A DNA stretch of 55,741 bases from an uncultured Muribaculaceae bacterium (GTDB lineage: Bacteria > Bacteroidota > Bacteroidia > Bacteroidales > Muribaculaceae), in assembly GCA_910579845.1 (NCBI GenBank), contig CAJTWL010000013.1:1-55741 (forward strand). The letters run 5' to 3'. The position numbers were made by a program, and so were the translations under genes. Positions 33,396 through 42,303 of the stretch are shown one piece after another; positions within the stretch are counted from its first letter, which is position 1, and each line of letters opens with the position of its first letter. The notes beneath the pieces are model-generated. The model saw only the letters and a program-made list of their open reading frames with translations, had not been told where the DNA came from and did not search any database.

Positions 33396-34856
33396 TTATC
33401 GTCTCCAGAACGAGGGAAGCAATAATACCATAAATGTAAATAGTTCGAGACGCCCGATAAGCATGATAAATGTCAATAGCCATTTTACAGTATCCGGAAG
33501 AAAGGCAAATGAACCTTCTACCCCGGTAGCCCCGTAGCCGAGACCATTGCATCCGATGCACGAGACAACCATGAAGAGCGAGTCTGTAAAAGAATATCCC
33601 CACATCGTTATTATTCCTGTAGCAATGATGGATATGAGTATATATATGGTGACGAATGCTGAAACGCGGGAAACAAGACTGTTCTGTAGAAAACTGCCAT
33701 TTAAATTGACTACATATGTGCGTTTGGGAAATACTGCCCGCTTGGTTTCATTCATAAGATTGCGTCTCATCACAATGAGACGGTCAACCTTGATTCCTCC
33801 TGATGTGGAACCGGCGCATGAACCACAATACATAAGCAGGATTGTAAGGAATAGAGAAAAAGAACCCCAGCCTTCGGCTTCGGTAATTGAGAATCCTGTA
33901 GAGGTAATTGCCGAAACGATATGGAATAGAGGGTGTATTAGAAAATTTTCGACGGAGAGACACTCTCCTCGGATAAATGCATTGATAATTAGTGTAATAT
34001 AAGCAAGGATAATAAACAGCGTGAAAGTCCGCGCAATTTCGTTATTAAGTATTCTTCGTAATCCATTGCGTGTAGCGTCATATAATACTACAAAGTTAAG
34101 ACCGGCAAAGAACATAACACAAGTGAGCACTATCATGACATAGTTTGAATGCCAATAAGAAATTCCATCGTTATGAGTGGCGAATCCTCCGGTAGCTATC
34201 GCGGTAAATGTTTGACATATACTGTCAAACAGATTCATCGGTCCTATCCAGAGAAGAATTATTGAGATAAGGGTCAACGAAATATATATCATCCATAATG
34301 ACAAAGCTGTCTGACGTATTCGTGGATGAAGCTTATCGTGTGTGATACCTGTTGCCTCTGCATTAAACATTGAAATACCTGCAGATTTGTTAAGTTCAGG
34401 AAGCATGGCGAGCATAAACAGAATAATACCGAGTCCACCTATCCATTGGGTTAAAGCCCTCCAGAACAATATGCCGTGAGATTGAGATTCTACATCGGGT
34501 ATCACGCTTGCACCGGTGGTGGTAAATCCTGATATTGTTTCAAACAGAGCATCCGTAAATTCTATAGGATGGCTGCTTGACATGAAGGGTATCATGCCAA
34601 TCAGTCCGAAAATAAGCCATATGAAAGCGGTCAGGATGAATCCTTCGCGTGCCTTGATTGATGTTTGCACATTATGTGTGCAACACTGGGTAATGCCACT
34701 TATAGTGAATGCAACAGCAATGGCTATTGCAAAAGCATGCCAGTCAGACTCTTCATATCCGATGGAAACGAACATGGGGATAGCCATCATCAGACCCTCG
34801 ATGGCGACTAAATGTCCCATAACTTTGGCTATAGACTTGTAATTGATCATAAACAA
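33396..34856 (-). CDS. trkH: Trk-type potassium uptake membrane subunit TrkH
   Basis: A 486-aa membrane protein with the filter-type repeats TTTGASVIP, IATGGFATH, ITSTGFSI and GCNGLGYGATG, as expected of TrkH/TrkG/KtrB transporters. It carries K+ across the inner membrane together with the TrkA gate encoded 20 bp upstream. The length is normal. Confidence 0.95.
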   Translation of the reverse strand: MFMINYKSIAKVMGHLVAIEGLMMAIPMFVSIGYEESDWHAFAIAIAVAFTISGITQCCTHNVQTSIKAREGFILTAFIWLIFGLIGMIPFMSSSHPIEFTDALFETISGFTTTGASVIPDVESQSHGILFWRALTQWIGGLGIILFMLAMLPELNKSAGISMFNAEATGITHDKLHPRIRQTALSLWMIYISLTLISIILLWIGPMNLFDSICQTFTAIATGGFATHNDGISYWHSNYVMIVLTCVMFFAGLNFVVLYDATRNGLRRILNNEIARTFTLFIILAYITLIINAFIRGECLSVENFLIHPLFHIVSAITSTGFSITEAEGWGSFSLFLTILLMYCGSCAGSTSGGIKVDRLIVMRRNLMNETKRAVFPKRTYVVNLNGSFLQNSLVSRVSAFVTIYILISIIATGIITMWGYSFTDSLFMVVSCIGCNGLGYGATGVEGSFAFLPDTVKWLLTFIMLIGRLELFTFMVLLLPSFWRR

Positions 34857-34876
34857 GTGTTCAAATTAAACCGATA

Positions 34877-36211
34877 TCAATTGAACAGGCGTCTGGCTTT
34901 AGATAAAGAACCCTCTTTACAGAATATTGTTACTCTGTCGCCGGCAGTTACGAGAGTCTGTCCTTGGACAAGATATCCTTTCCCATTGCGTATAAGTCCA
35001 CCAATCGTTATATCCTTAGGCAAGGATAGTTCACCGATATTACGAGATGTGACTTTAGAACCGTCGCCTGCCGTCAGCTCTATGATTTCAGCTTTATCAA
35101 GCGACATACAATGTGCCTCCTGACTTGCAGTTTCAATCAATACATTCAGGACTTTCCCGACGTTTATAAGTTTTTTATTGATTATCTTGTCAATGGAGAG
35201 ACTTTCAGCTTCGGGTATATATTGTAGTTCCTCAATTCTTGCAACTGTTTTTGACACACCGTGCTCTCTGGCAACCATACAAGAAACTATATTTGTTTCC
35301 GAACTTCCTGACAAACCAAGAAACATATCACAATTGTCAATACCCTCCTCTTTAAGAGTATTTACATCATTTGCCAGTGCATTGACAACAGTAATATTGT
35401 TGAATTTAGCGGCAAGCTCACGGCAACGATCCTTATCGGGTTCAACAACTGTAATTATGTATTTTGATGCAATAAGGTCAAGTAGATTCTCTGTTATCTG
35501 ACCGCCTCCGGAGATCATGATCTGTCTTACTTTTGAAGTCTCACATCCACATAATTCAGGAAGATATGTAACATTGGAAGGCTCAACAGTGAAGTATACA
35601 ATATCTCCATTATTCAATTTGTCGTCACCACGTGGAATTATAATTTCTTCGCCTCTTTTTATCAATGCTACGTGAAAAAGTCTTGGGTCATTAGGGAGTC
35701 CCTTAAGGCTTTTCCCGATAAGAGGACTGTTGCCGCGCATTCTGATACCAATGACAAGAAGTGCTCCGCCATGCAGTTCAAACCATTCATTTACCCAATT
35801 ATGCTCAATGAACCGGCAGATCTCAAGAGCGGCAAGACGCTCCGGGTATATAGTCATGTCAATACCATGTGAATTAAAGAATCCATTATAATATGAACTG
35901 TCGAGTTCTGCCGTATTGATACGAGCCACACACCGTCGCGCCCCTATATTCTTGGCTATTTCACAAGCAAGCAGATTTACATTTTCATCAGGTGTGACAG
36001 CTATAAACAGATCTGATGATTCTACACCACATCTGATAAGATTGTCATGAGATAAAGGATTTCCTTCAAATGTTATGAAATTGCTTTCTGAATCGAGTCG
36101 TTCTAAATGTTCGCTATTGGATCCGATCAGCACTACATCCTGATTCTCTACAGACAGTATACTTGCCAGATGAGTTCCTGTCTGACCGTCACCTGCAACA
36201 ATTATTTTCAT
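34877..36211 (-). CDS. trkA: Trk potassium transporter regulatory subunit TrkA
   Basis: A 444-aa protein with two RCK-type halves, each with a nucleotide-binding fold: IIVAGDGQTGTHLASIL at the N-terminus and IMISGGGQITENLLDLI near 230. TrkA_C segments follow each half (GNSPLIGKSLKGLP; LSLPKDITIGGLIRNG). It gates TrkH in response to nucleotides. The order trkA-trkH in one direction indicates an operon. Confidence 0.95.
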   Translation of the reverse strand: MKIIVAGDGQTGTHLASILSVENQDVVLIGSNSEHLERLDSESNFITFEGNPLSHDNLIRCGVESSDLFIAVTPDENVNLLACEIAKNIGARRCVARINTAELDSSYYNGFFNSHGIDMTIYPERLAALEICRFIEHNWVNEWFELHGGALLVIGIRMRGNSPLIGKSLKGLPNDPRLFHVALIKRGEEIIIPRGDDKLNNGDIVYFTVEPSNVTYLPELCGCETSKVRQIMISGGGQITENLLDLIASKYIITVVEPDKDRCRELAAKFNNITVVNALANDVNTLKEEGIDNCDMFLGLSGSSETNIVSCMVAREHGVSKTVARIEELQYIPEAESLSIDKIINKKLINVGKVLNVLIETASQEAHCMSLDKAEIIELTAGDGSKVTSRNIGELSLPKDITIGGLIRNGKGYLVQGQTLVTAGDRVTIFCKEGSLSKARRLFN

Positions 36212-36286
36212 GTCAGTTTGATTAATACCCTGTAAATTTACGAAGAAGTCAAATATAAAACCAAACTTGTTTGAGTTTTGTTGAGA

Positions 36287-36321
36287 GAGGATGTATCAAA
36301 GTATTATTTTGATACATCCTC
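36287..36321. repeat. 14-bp hairpin downstream of the cupin gene
   Basis: GAGGATGTATCAAA (36287-36300) pairs perfectly with TTTGATACATCCTC (36308-36321). It lies between the cupin gene end and the trkA start on the minus strand. There is no U-run, so it is not a classical terminator. Confidence 0.6.
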
Positions 36322-36371
36322 TAAGAAACACTATATAAAATTTTTCGTAATAAATTTAAACAATTTCTAAG
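36321..36371. repeat. Family B full 51-bp element
   Basis: CTAAGAAACACTATATAAAA then TTTTTCGTAATAAATTTAAA and CAATTTCTAAG. It is nearly identical to copies at 40469-40520 (inverted) and 54141-54194. It lies 4 bp beyond the cupin stop codon. Confidence 0.75.
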
Positions 36372-36375
36372 CTGT

Positions 36376-36786
36376 TTATAACAGATTTGTATGCTCTGTT
36401 ACCTCGGCATCTGTCATGGTATATCCTTCAAGACTTCCCTCTTTTGCCTGTATGCAAATGTATGTCATCGGTTCTTTTGAAGTGCATTTGATATTACGGT
36501 CGCAATTTGTGGATACCCTGATTACAGACCCTTCAGCTATTTCAAATACATTATCATTGACCTGAAATTTACCTTCACCGGAAAGAATGATGTAATTCTC
36601 TTCATTCTGTTTATGACTGTGAAAGAATGGAACGGATTCTCCGGTGTTCAGCGTACCAAATGAAATCTCACAAGATGTTGCTCCTGTTGCATCCTTTATA
36701 AACTGTTTACCTGTGAAGCCATGAAGATTGCCGACTGAGACATGTGTGAATTTTTCTCCTTTGTTGATAGTTTTTAAATCGTTCAT
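36376..36786 (-). CDS. Cupin domain-containing protein
   Basis: A 136-aa single-domain cupin: VPFFHSHKQNEENYIILSGEGKFQVNDNVFEIAEGSVIRV holds the two cupin motifs with His/Glu metal ligands. The function is unspecific. It is divergent from an HxlR regulator that probably controls it. Confidence 0.88.
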   Translation of the reverse strand: MNDLKTINKGEKFTHVSVGNLHGFTGKQFIKDATGATSCEISFGTLNTGESVPFFHSHKQNEENYIILSGEGKFQVNDNVFEIAEGSVIRVSTNCDRNIKCTSKEPMTYICIQAKEGSLEGYTMTDAEVTEHTNLL

Positions 36787-36801
36787 AATAATATTATTTA
36801 T

Positions 36802-36839
36802 TAACTTTGTGGCAGTAAGCCACTATATTTATGATAGTG
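36802..36839. promoter_or_regulatory. Promoter box and two palindromes between the cupin and HxlR genes
   Basis: TAACTTTG (36802-36809) matches the -7 consensus in the HxlR direction. It is followed at once by GTGGCAGTAAGCCAC (36809-36823) and CACTATATTTATGATAGTG (36821-36839), two adjacent inverted repeats. They are candidate operators for the HxlR regulator. A second -7 box (TACTTTTG) lies at 36895-36902. Confidence 0.5.
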
Positions 36840-36919
36840 CGAAATTAGAAAAACTACTTCAATAAATCAAGAGGTTACATTATTGTTTAATACTTACTTT
36901 TGAGTAACGGTTTTTGAAA

Positions 36920-37282
36920 ATGAAAGGCTTGGAACTAAAAGAAAACATAAAAAAATATGCAGGTATAGACACCTGTCCCGTAAGAAATGTGATATCCCGG
37001 TTTTCCGGCAAGTGGGCGATACTGGTATTATGTGTGCTTTCAGAGAACGAATCCACAAGATTCAATACGATCAACAAGGCAATACATGACATGTCACCCA
37101 AGGTGTTGACTGATACTTTAAGAAATCTTGAATCTGACGGTCTGATATCAAGACATGTTTATGCCGAGATTCCACCTCGTGTGGAATATTCGCTTACTGA
37201 TCTTGGAAAAAGTCTGATGCCTCATATTGCCGGTCTCATAAACTGGGCACTGGATCATTTCTCGGATTTCAAAAAAGAATAG
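36920..37282 (+). CDS. HxlR family winged-helix transcriptional regulator
   Basis: I choose the ATG at 36920 (MKGLELKENI, 120 aa); an in-frame TTG lies 6 bp upstream. The family core is clear: CPVRNVISRFSGKWAILVLC with the redox-type N-terminal Cys, then MSPKVLTDTLRNLESDGLISRHVYAEIPPRVEYSLTDLGKSL. HxlR proteins sense reactive electrophiles or redox state, and the adjacent divergent cupin gene is the likely target. Confidence 0.92.
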   Translation: MKGLELKENIKKYAGIDTCPVRNVISRFSGKWAILVLCVLSENESTRFNTINKAIHDMSPKVLTDTLRNLESDGLISRHVYAEIPPRVEYSLTDLGKSLMPHIAGLINWALDHFSDFKKE

Positions 37283-37386
37283 CTGCCGGAGTGATAAGTA
37301 GTTTTGAAATAATACGTTATTACCACTCTTTGACCATGACCGACACATCCTCCTGCGATTGAGGTGGAATAAAGTATCGTGAGTGA

Positions 37387-37854
37387 TTAGAGAATTGTTT
37401 CGAGTGTGATTTTCTGTGTTGACATTCCGAGATTCTGATAAAAGCCATATGCTCCAGGATTACAATTCCATACATTCAAAGTGATGTTGTAGAATCCGTT
37501 ATTATGCGCCCATTCTCTCACATGTTCAAAAAGCTGTTTGCCGATATGCCTGCACCGTTTCTTCTCGTCGACACATAGATCATCGATATAAAGTGTTTTA
37601 ACCGGCTGTAAGTGGCAGGATTCTGTGTGATCCTGAATAATACAGAAACAATAGGCGAGTGGTATGTCTTCATTCTCAGTATAAACAAATACAGGTGTGG
37701 ATGAATCGGATAAAATGTTTTCGATATCTTCGGGTCTGTATTTTGTATTGTTTGGGATGAATATATCGGGGCGTCCTTTTGCATGTACGTTATTAACCTG
37801 TTGCAAAAGGCTCATTATAAATTCTATATCTTTGGATTCGGCTAATCTAATCAT
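37387..37854 (-). CDS. GNAT family N-acetyltransferase
   Basis: A 155-aa single GNAT domain: the acetyl-CoA segment is LYIDDLCVDEKKRCRHIGKQLFEHV (about 89-113), then ITLNVWNCNPGAYGFYQNLGM. The substrate is unknown. Confidence 0.9.
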   Translation of the reverse strand: MIRLAESKDIEFIMSLLQQVNNVHAKGRPDIFIPNNTKYRPEDIENILSDSSTPVFVYTENEDIPLAYCFCIIQDHTESCHLQPVKTLYIDDLCVDEKKRCRHIGKQLFEHVREWAHNNGFYNITLNVWNCNPGAYGFYQNLGMSTQKITLETIL

Positions 37855-37902
37855 ATGACGGATAAGTAAGTTATAGTATGGTATATAGAAAGCAGTCTGG
37901 AA

Positions 37903-38847
37903 CTATTTCTCAAACAGCCTGTCATCCCCGCACGGTGTCGTTTCAAATTGGATTGTTGGATGGGAAATACCTTCGTTAAATGCTATTTCAGTTATTTTAT
38001 GATTCACATCATTTTCGTTTTCTCTGCTGTCGATCAGCACATGAAGTGTCATGGCATTTACAGTGGTGCTGAGCGCCCATACGTGTAGATGATGAATCGA
38101 ACGCACATGATCCAATGATTCGATACTATCCTTCAACCTTTCGATATTTATGCCATCCGGAACACCGTCTATTGTCAGTTTGAGTGTCTCTTTAAGCATA
38201 TTCCATGTCGATATCAGTATAAGTATGGCAATTGACAGAGATATGACAGGATCAATTATTACCCAACCGGTAAACGTGATTATGATACCTGCGATCACGA
38301 CACCCAAAGATACCAATGTGTCGGCAGCCATATGTAGAAATGCTCCGCGGACATTAAGGTCTTCTTTCTGGTCTTTCATCAGGAGCCACGCAGTAAGTCC
38401 GTTGATGATTATGCCGGCACCGGCTGTCCAGCTTACGAGACTTCCATCGATCGGGTCGGGATGATAGAATTTTCTTATGCTTTCGACGATGATAACACCT
38501 ACCGCGACCAGAAGAATGAATGCATTTAGTAATGAGATAAGTATGGTTGATTTCTGATAACCGTATGTGAAACGGCTGTTGGATTTCGCCATAGTCAGTT
38601 TTATGCCGACAAGTGTCAGCAAAAGACTGAATACATCACTGAGGTTATGACCGGCATCAGATATCAGTCCCATGGAGTTGGCATATATGCCGGCACCCCC
38701 TTCTATCAGCACATAGAGAAGATTCAGAGTTATACCCCAGATAAGTACTTTGCTGACACGTGTGACCGTATGATGATGGTGATGAAACATGCCGTGTGTA
38801 TGCTCATGTTCATGACTGTCGGAATGACTGTTGGGGATCTGAGACAT
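37903..38847 (-). CDS. Cation diffusion facilitator (zinc/cadmium/cobalt efflux)
   Basis: A 314-aa CDF protein with a His-rich N-terminus (HSDSHEHEHTHGMFHHHHH), six membrane helices, the signature SDAGHNLSDVFSLLL (HxxxD metal site) and a second HMAADTLVSLGVV site, plus a C-terminal cytoplasmic domain. The CzcD/ZnT branch exports Zn2+ in exchange for protons. The start codon directly follows a family B half-element on its upstream side. Confidence 0.95.
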   Translation of the reverse strand: MSQIPNSHSDSHEHEHTHGMFHHHHHTVTRVSKVLIWGITLNLLYVLIEGGAGIYANSMGLISDAGHNLSDVFSLLLTLVGIKLTMAKSNSRFTYGYQKSTILISLLNAFILLVAVGVIIVESIRKFYHPDPIDGSLVSWTAGAGIIINGLTAWLLMKDQKEDLNVRGAFLHMAADTLVSLGVVIAGIIITFTGWVIIDPVISLSIAILILISTWNMLKETLKLTIDGVPDGINIERLKDSIESLDHVRSIHHLHVWALSTTVNAMTLHVLIDSRENENDVNHKITEIAFNEGISHPTIQFETTPCGDDRLFEK

Positions 38848-38848
38848 A

Positions 38849-38876
38849 TCGTAATAAATTTAAACAGTTTCTAAAG
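38849..38876. repeat. Family B half-element at the cation-efflux start codon
   Basis: TCGTAATAAATTTAAACAGT then TTCTAAAG begins two bases upstream of the ATG. The rest of this 91-bp intergenic region ends in TTTAATTTGGTTTAAAA (38932-38948), a string also present at the right end of the 45 kb element. Confidence 0.65.
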
Positions 38877-38938
38877 TTACGAAAAGCTCTTTGCAAACCG
38901 GTTGCATTGTCTGAAAGGGTGTTTAATTTGGTTTAAAA

Positions 38939-39730
38939 TCAACATGCTTTAAAGGATATAAGATACTTCCAGTCATCAGGAGGGGTAGGCATGTACTCAC
39001 ATTTTACGAAATTGCCGTCGTGACCATAAAACTTTTCTGTTGCGTAAAAATGATAGATTCCTATTCCGCAATCAAGCACGGAATACTTGCTTTTAGGCTT
39101 GTAATAGAAGTGTACGGTGTCTCCTTCTACCAATGCACGCCATGGCTGGGAATTAGTGGATGACGGTGCGAGACGCAACATGTCAAGAGCCTCCGCAAAC
39201 TTGTTTTCTGTAGTAAAGGGATGGTTGAAATCACCTGCGAAAAACAGTTCGTCGAATGGTTTCCTGTTCTTACTCCCAAGTGTGAGACGGGTAAGTTTCT
39301 CTTTTATCGTCGGTTTTATAGCAACTCCTACAGGACAGATGATCTTTAATTCTTCTCCGTCATGCCATGTTTCGTCTCTGTCGAAATCAGAGCCTTTGAA
39401 AGTGGCGGCTATCCAGCATGAACCAAGTCCCATCTGCCAAGCTTTCAGTACAACCTGTTCAAACTGGAAACCCGTTGTCAGAGCGGATGCCTCATCAGAT
39501 CCAATACCGAGTAGGAAAAAGTCTCCTGCTCCTTTTATTGTGCCATATGTACTCGGTTTGTATCCCTCTTTCATATCAAATTCCTTAAGTCTGATTGTCA
39601 GTTTGCCACCGAATGGAGAATAGGATTCCCCAATAGCTTTTTTCAATTCCGTTTTTTGTGAAGCACTAAGTCCTTCTCCGTTAAAACTGCGTACAGACCG
39701 ACGTTCCTTTATTGCTTCGATAATGTTCAT
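38939..39730 (-). CDS. Nitroreductase family protein
   Basis: A 263-aa protein opening MNIIEAIKERRSVRSFNGEG, the FMN-binding start of nitroreductases, with LKAWQMGLGSCWIAATFKGSDF and LRLAPSSTNSQPWRALVEGD in family order reversed relative to simple NfsB types (a TM1586-like arrangement). It reduces nitro compounds or flavins; the natural substrate is unknown. Confidence 0.88.
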   Translation of the reverse strand: MNIIEAIKERRSVRSFNGEGLSASQKTELKKAIGESYSPFGGKLTIRLKEFDMKEGYKPSTYGTIKGAGDFFLLGIGSDEASALTTGFQFEQVVLKAWQMGLGSCWIAATFKGSDFDRDETWHDGEELKIICPVGVAIKPTIKEKLTRLTLGSKNRKPFDELFFAGDFNHPFTTENKFAEALDMLRLAPSSTNSQPWRALVEGDTVHFYYKPKSKYSVLDCGIGIYHFYATEKFYGHDGNFVKCEYMPTPPDDWKYLISFKAC

Positions 39731-39743
39731 AATAATTCGTTAA

Positions 39744-39803
39744 GTAAGTGAGATTTCTTAATTCACTTACTATCTTTTTAATTTGATTACTTACTTAAGT
39801 AAG
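39744..39803. promoter_or_regulatory. Palindromes upstream of the nitroreductase gene
   Basis: GTAAGTGA (39744-39751) and TCACTTAC (39763-39770) form an inverted repeat, followed by the palindrome TTACTTAAGTAA centred near 39797. All share a GTAAGT core. They lie in the presumed promoter of the nitroreductase and may be regulator-binding sites; the regulator is not identified. Confidence 0.45.
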
Positions 39804-39847
39804 AGTAGATTCTACCTGTAAATGCAAATATAGCAAAGAATATTTAT

Positions 39848-39855
39848 TAATTTTG
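39848..39855 (+). promoter_or_regulatory. -7 box of the tag gene
   Basis: TAATTTTG matches TAnnTTTG exactly, 40 bp upstream of the start codon. No clear -33 is visible. Confidence 0.4.
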
Positions 39856-39894
39856 CGCATGCAGGTATAATCTGCGATTTGAAACGACAAATAA

Positions 39895-40473
39895 ATGCAG
39901 ATGAAAGACAAACAGACTCGTTGTCCCTGGTGTGGCAATGATCAACTGTACGTAAAATATCATGATGAAGAATGGGGGAGGCCTGTTACTGACAACCGCA
40001 CCCTTTTCGAGTTCCTGACGCTTGAGAGTGCACAGGCGGGACTTGCGTGGATAACTATTCTCCGCAAGCGGGAGGGTTATCGACAGGCATTTTGCGATTT
40101 CGATTACAAGCGTGTGGCACAGATGACCATTGACGATGAGGAACGTCTTTATCATTTTGAGGGTATAGTGAGAAACCGCCGGAAGATACATAGTGCAATT
40201 CTAAATGCTCGGTTATTTGGAGAAATTATAAATGAATTCAGTTCTTTCTATAACTATATCATCAGTTTCTTTCCGGATGGCAAAAGAATTGTCAACGATG
40301 TACCTACGTTAGAAGATATACCGGTTTCGTCACCGATATCCGATGCCATAAGCAAGGACATGAAACGTCGTGGTTTCAGATTTTTCGGTACTGTAAGCTG
40401 CTATTCATTTCTCCAGGCAACCGGTTTCATAGATGATCACCTGAATTCGTGCATATCCAAGACAGGATCTTAG
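39895..40473 (+). CDS. tag: DNA-3-methyladenine glycosylase I
   Basis: A 192-aa protein with the Tag signature: CPWCGNDQLYVKYHDEEWGRPV (zinc Cys and substrate pocket), LFEFLTLESAQAGLAWITIL, and GFRFFGTVSCYSFLQATGFIDDH with His near the C-terminus. It excises 3-methyladenine from alkylated DNA. The stop codon lies inside a family B element. Confidence 0.96.
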   Translation: MQMKDKQTRCPWCGNDQLYVKYHDEEWGRPVTDNRTLFEFLTLESAQAGLAWITILRKREGYRQAFCDFDYKRVAQMTIDDEERLYHFEGIVRNRRKIHSAILNARLFGEIINEFSSFYNYIISFFPDGKRIVNDVPTLEDIPVSSPISDAISKDMKRRGFRFFGTVSCYSFLQATGFIDDHLNSCISKTGS

Positions 40474-40520
40474 AAACTGTTTAAATTTATTACAAAAAAA
40501 TTATATAGTGTTTCTTTCAG
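40469..40520. repeat. Family B full 52-bp element (inverted)
   Basis: CTTAGAAACTGTTTAAATTT then ATTAC...TATATAGTGTTTCTTTCAG, the reverse complement of the copies at 36321 and 54141. It supplies the TAG stop of the tag gene. A half copy follows at 40531-40554. Confidence 0.75.
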
Positions 40521-40566
40521 GCATTTTGAAAATAAATTTAAACTGTTTCTTATAATTGAATAAATC

Positions 40567-41496
40567 ATGAATAAGAATATCTGTTTCACAATATTTCTGA
40601 TATTTCTGTTTTTTGCAGTTGGCTGTAATGCCAACAGACATTCTGTTTATCAGAATGACCGCCGTTATCCGCAGATTGAGGAGAGGCTTAAAACTTATGT
40701 TGCGGATAAAGATGCCCGCATAGGCATAGCTGTGATAATAGAGGGGAAGGACACAATATCCGTAAACGGAGACCGAGACTTTCCGATGATGAGTGTATTT
40801 AAATTTCCACTTTCATTGGCTGTGGCGGAATGGGTGGATGCAAACTCAATGTCGCTTGACGACTATGTTGCATTCGGTCCCAATGCTTTGATTAAAGAGA
40901 CTTACAGTCCGATGCTCGACAAATATGGAATGGAGCTGAATAAGATGTCGTTTAGAGAGCTTTTTGAATGGGCATTGATTGAGAGTGACAACAATGCCGC
41001 TGATTTATTGCTGAAACGCGTTGGAGGTCCGGCTCTTGCAACTTCTCTGTTTAAGGGAGTGACAGGTGATCTGGATATTACGATAGGTGCATCTGAAGAG
41101 GATATGCATAAAGATCAGTATCTATGTTATCTGAATCGTTCTACTCCTTTAGCCATGGCTGAGCTCTTCTATAGATTTGATACCGATATAAGGGAGCGTT
41201 CTCAATCATTCTCGGACATTGCGGTAATGCTTGAGCAATGTCGTACCGGAGCTGACCGACTGGCGTCTCCTTTGAGGGGTGCAAATGCTGTAATAGGTCA
41301 TAAAACCGGAACCGGATTCCAGACTCCGGAAGGAAGAATTTCAGCAATTAATGATTGTGGTTATGTCCACCTTCCAAACGGAACGAGATATTCAATAGCG
41401 GTATTCATCGCTGATTCTGCCTATGACATGTCAGAGACATCCGGGATGATAGCCGACATATCTAAAATTGTATTCGACTCATTGCAAGATAGATAA
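40567..41496 (+). CDS. Class A beta-lactamase (subclass A2, CfxA/PER-like)
   Basis: A 309-aa serine beta-lactamase with all active-site motifs: S76-V-F-K79, S140-D-N142, E177 with N190 in the omega-loop region (ASEEDMHKD), and K246-T-G248. The spacing around the omega loop resembles PER and Bacteroides CblA/CfxA enzymes. The N-terminus ends in a lipobox (FFAVGC20), so it is probably a membrane-anchored lipoprotein. It would hydrolyse penicillins or cephalosporins; spectrum cannot be read from this. No mobile element flanks it, so it looks chromosomal. Confidence 0.93.
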   Translation: MNKNICFTIFLIFLFFAVGCNANRHSVYQNDRRYPQIEERLKTYVADKDARIGIAVIIEGKDTISVNGDRDFPMMSVFKFPLSLAVAEWVDANSMSLDDYVAFGPNALIKETYSPMLDKYGMELNKMSFRELFEWALIESDNNAADLLLKRVGGPALATSLFKGVTGDLDITIGASEEDMHKDQYLCYLNRSTPLAMAELFYRFDTDIRERSQSFSDIAVMLEQCRTGADRLASPLRGANAVIGHKTGTGFQTPEGRISAINDCGYVHLPNGTRYSIAVFIADSAYDMSETSGMIADISKIVFDSLQDR

Positions 41497-41514
41497 ACAA
41501 GCTCTAATAACCAT

Positions 41515-41748
41515 ATGATACAAGTAGGTAAATATAAAATTGGATTAGCACCGCTGTCGATGATTGTTGTTTTCATCGTCCTGTCGGCATGTGCTGTTAT
41601 TGCTGCTTTTAAGCAGGCACGTCCCGAATTCTCAATGCCGCTTTCCAGCATTATTCTTATCAATGAGGGAATGGCTCTGGCGGCAACTCTTGTATATGGA
41701 ATATTCGTTCACTTTACTATCGTATTGATAAACAGAATAAGTAAGTGA
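41515..41748 (+). CDS. Small two-helix membrane protein
   Basis: A 77-aa protein with two hydrophobic helices (APLSMIVVFIVLSACAVIAAF and MALAATLVYGIFVHFTIVLI). It lies 18 bp after the beta-lactamase gene in the same direction. I do not recognise it. Confidence 0.6.
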   Translation: MIQVGKYKIGLAPLSMIVVFIVLSACAVIAAFKQARPEFSMPLSSIILINEGMALAATLVYGIFVHFTIVLINRISK

Positions 41749-41928
41749 TAAAAATTAATGAACATATAAAACGCGGTTATTTATTGACGGATTTTGTCAC
41801 GGAGGGATGGAGCATACTTTCGTATACGACTGACCGACAAGGCGGAAGACGTAATAAAGAACAAGTTTTATAGTTCAAGATAATTTCACTTACATATATC
41901 GTTTAATTTTTATTACTTGCTTACTTAA
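41743..41928. repeat. Family B palindromic intergenic element (about 180 bp)
   Basis: The left end AAGTGATAAAAATTAA (41743-41758) and the right end TTAATTTTTATTACTT (41905-41920) are inverted repeats with one mismatch. The interior has GGAGCATACTTTCGTATACG, matching the GGAGCATA hairpin block of the 8.3 kb and 45.1 kb elements. It spans from the stop codon of the small membrane protein to the ATG of the next gene. Confidence 0.65.
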
Positions 41929-42303
41929 ATGAATATCGAGGAATTTCGTGATTATTGCATTGCCATGGATGGCGTGACGGAGAAAACCCCATTTGGGAAG
42001 TTTGCCAGACGCTATGATTCGATACTCGTGTTTTATATCCTCGACCATATGTTTTGCTTTGTGGATATGGATGACTTCACATCCGTCACAGTAAAATCAA
42101 CTCCTGAAGAAGTCGAAAAACTGCGTATTAACCATGTGTCTGTCAGTAATCCGGTGAATATGAATCCCAGACACTGGATTCAACTCAACCTCAATGGCGA
42201 TATTCCGGACCGGGATGTCTATTCATATGTTAAGCGAGCCTACGGCATTGTCAAAGCCAAATACACCCCGAGGATTTTAAGGAACCTTAATAAAGATCAT
42301 TGA
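41929..42303 (+). CDS. MmcQ/YjbR family protein
   Basis: A 124-aa protein with the family layout: EEFRDYCIAMDGVTEKTPFGKFARRYDSILVF, then the C-terminal MNPRHWIQLNLNGDIPDRDVYSYVKRAYGIVKA. The fold is CyaY-like and DNA binding is suspected for some members; the function is not settled. Its 3' end overlaps the convergent CAT-like gene by 17 bp. Confidence 0.9.
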   Translation: MNIEEFRDYCIAMDGVTEKTPFGKFARRYDSILVFYILDHMFCFVDMDDFTSVTVKSTPEEVEKLRINHVSVSNPVNMNPRHWIQLNLNGDIPDRDVYSYVKRAYGIVKAKYTPRILRNLNKDH

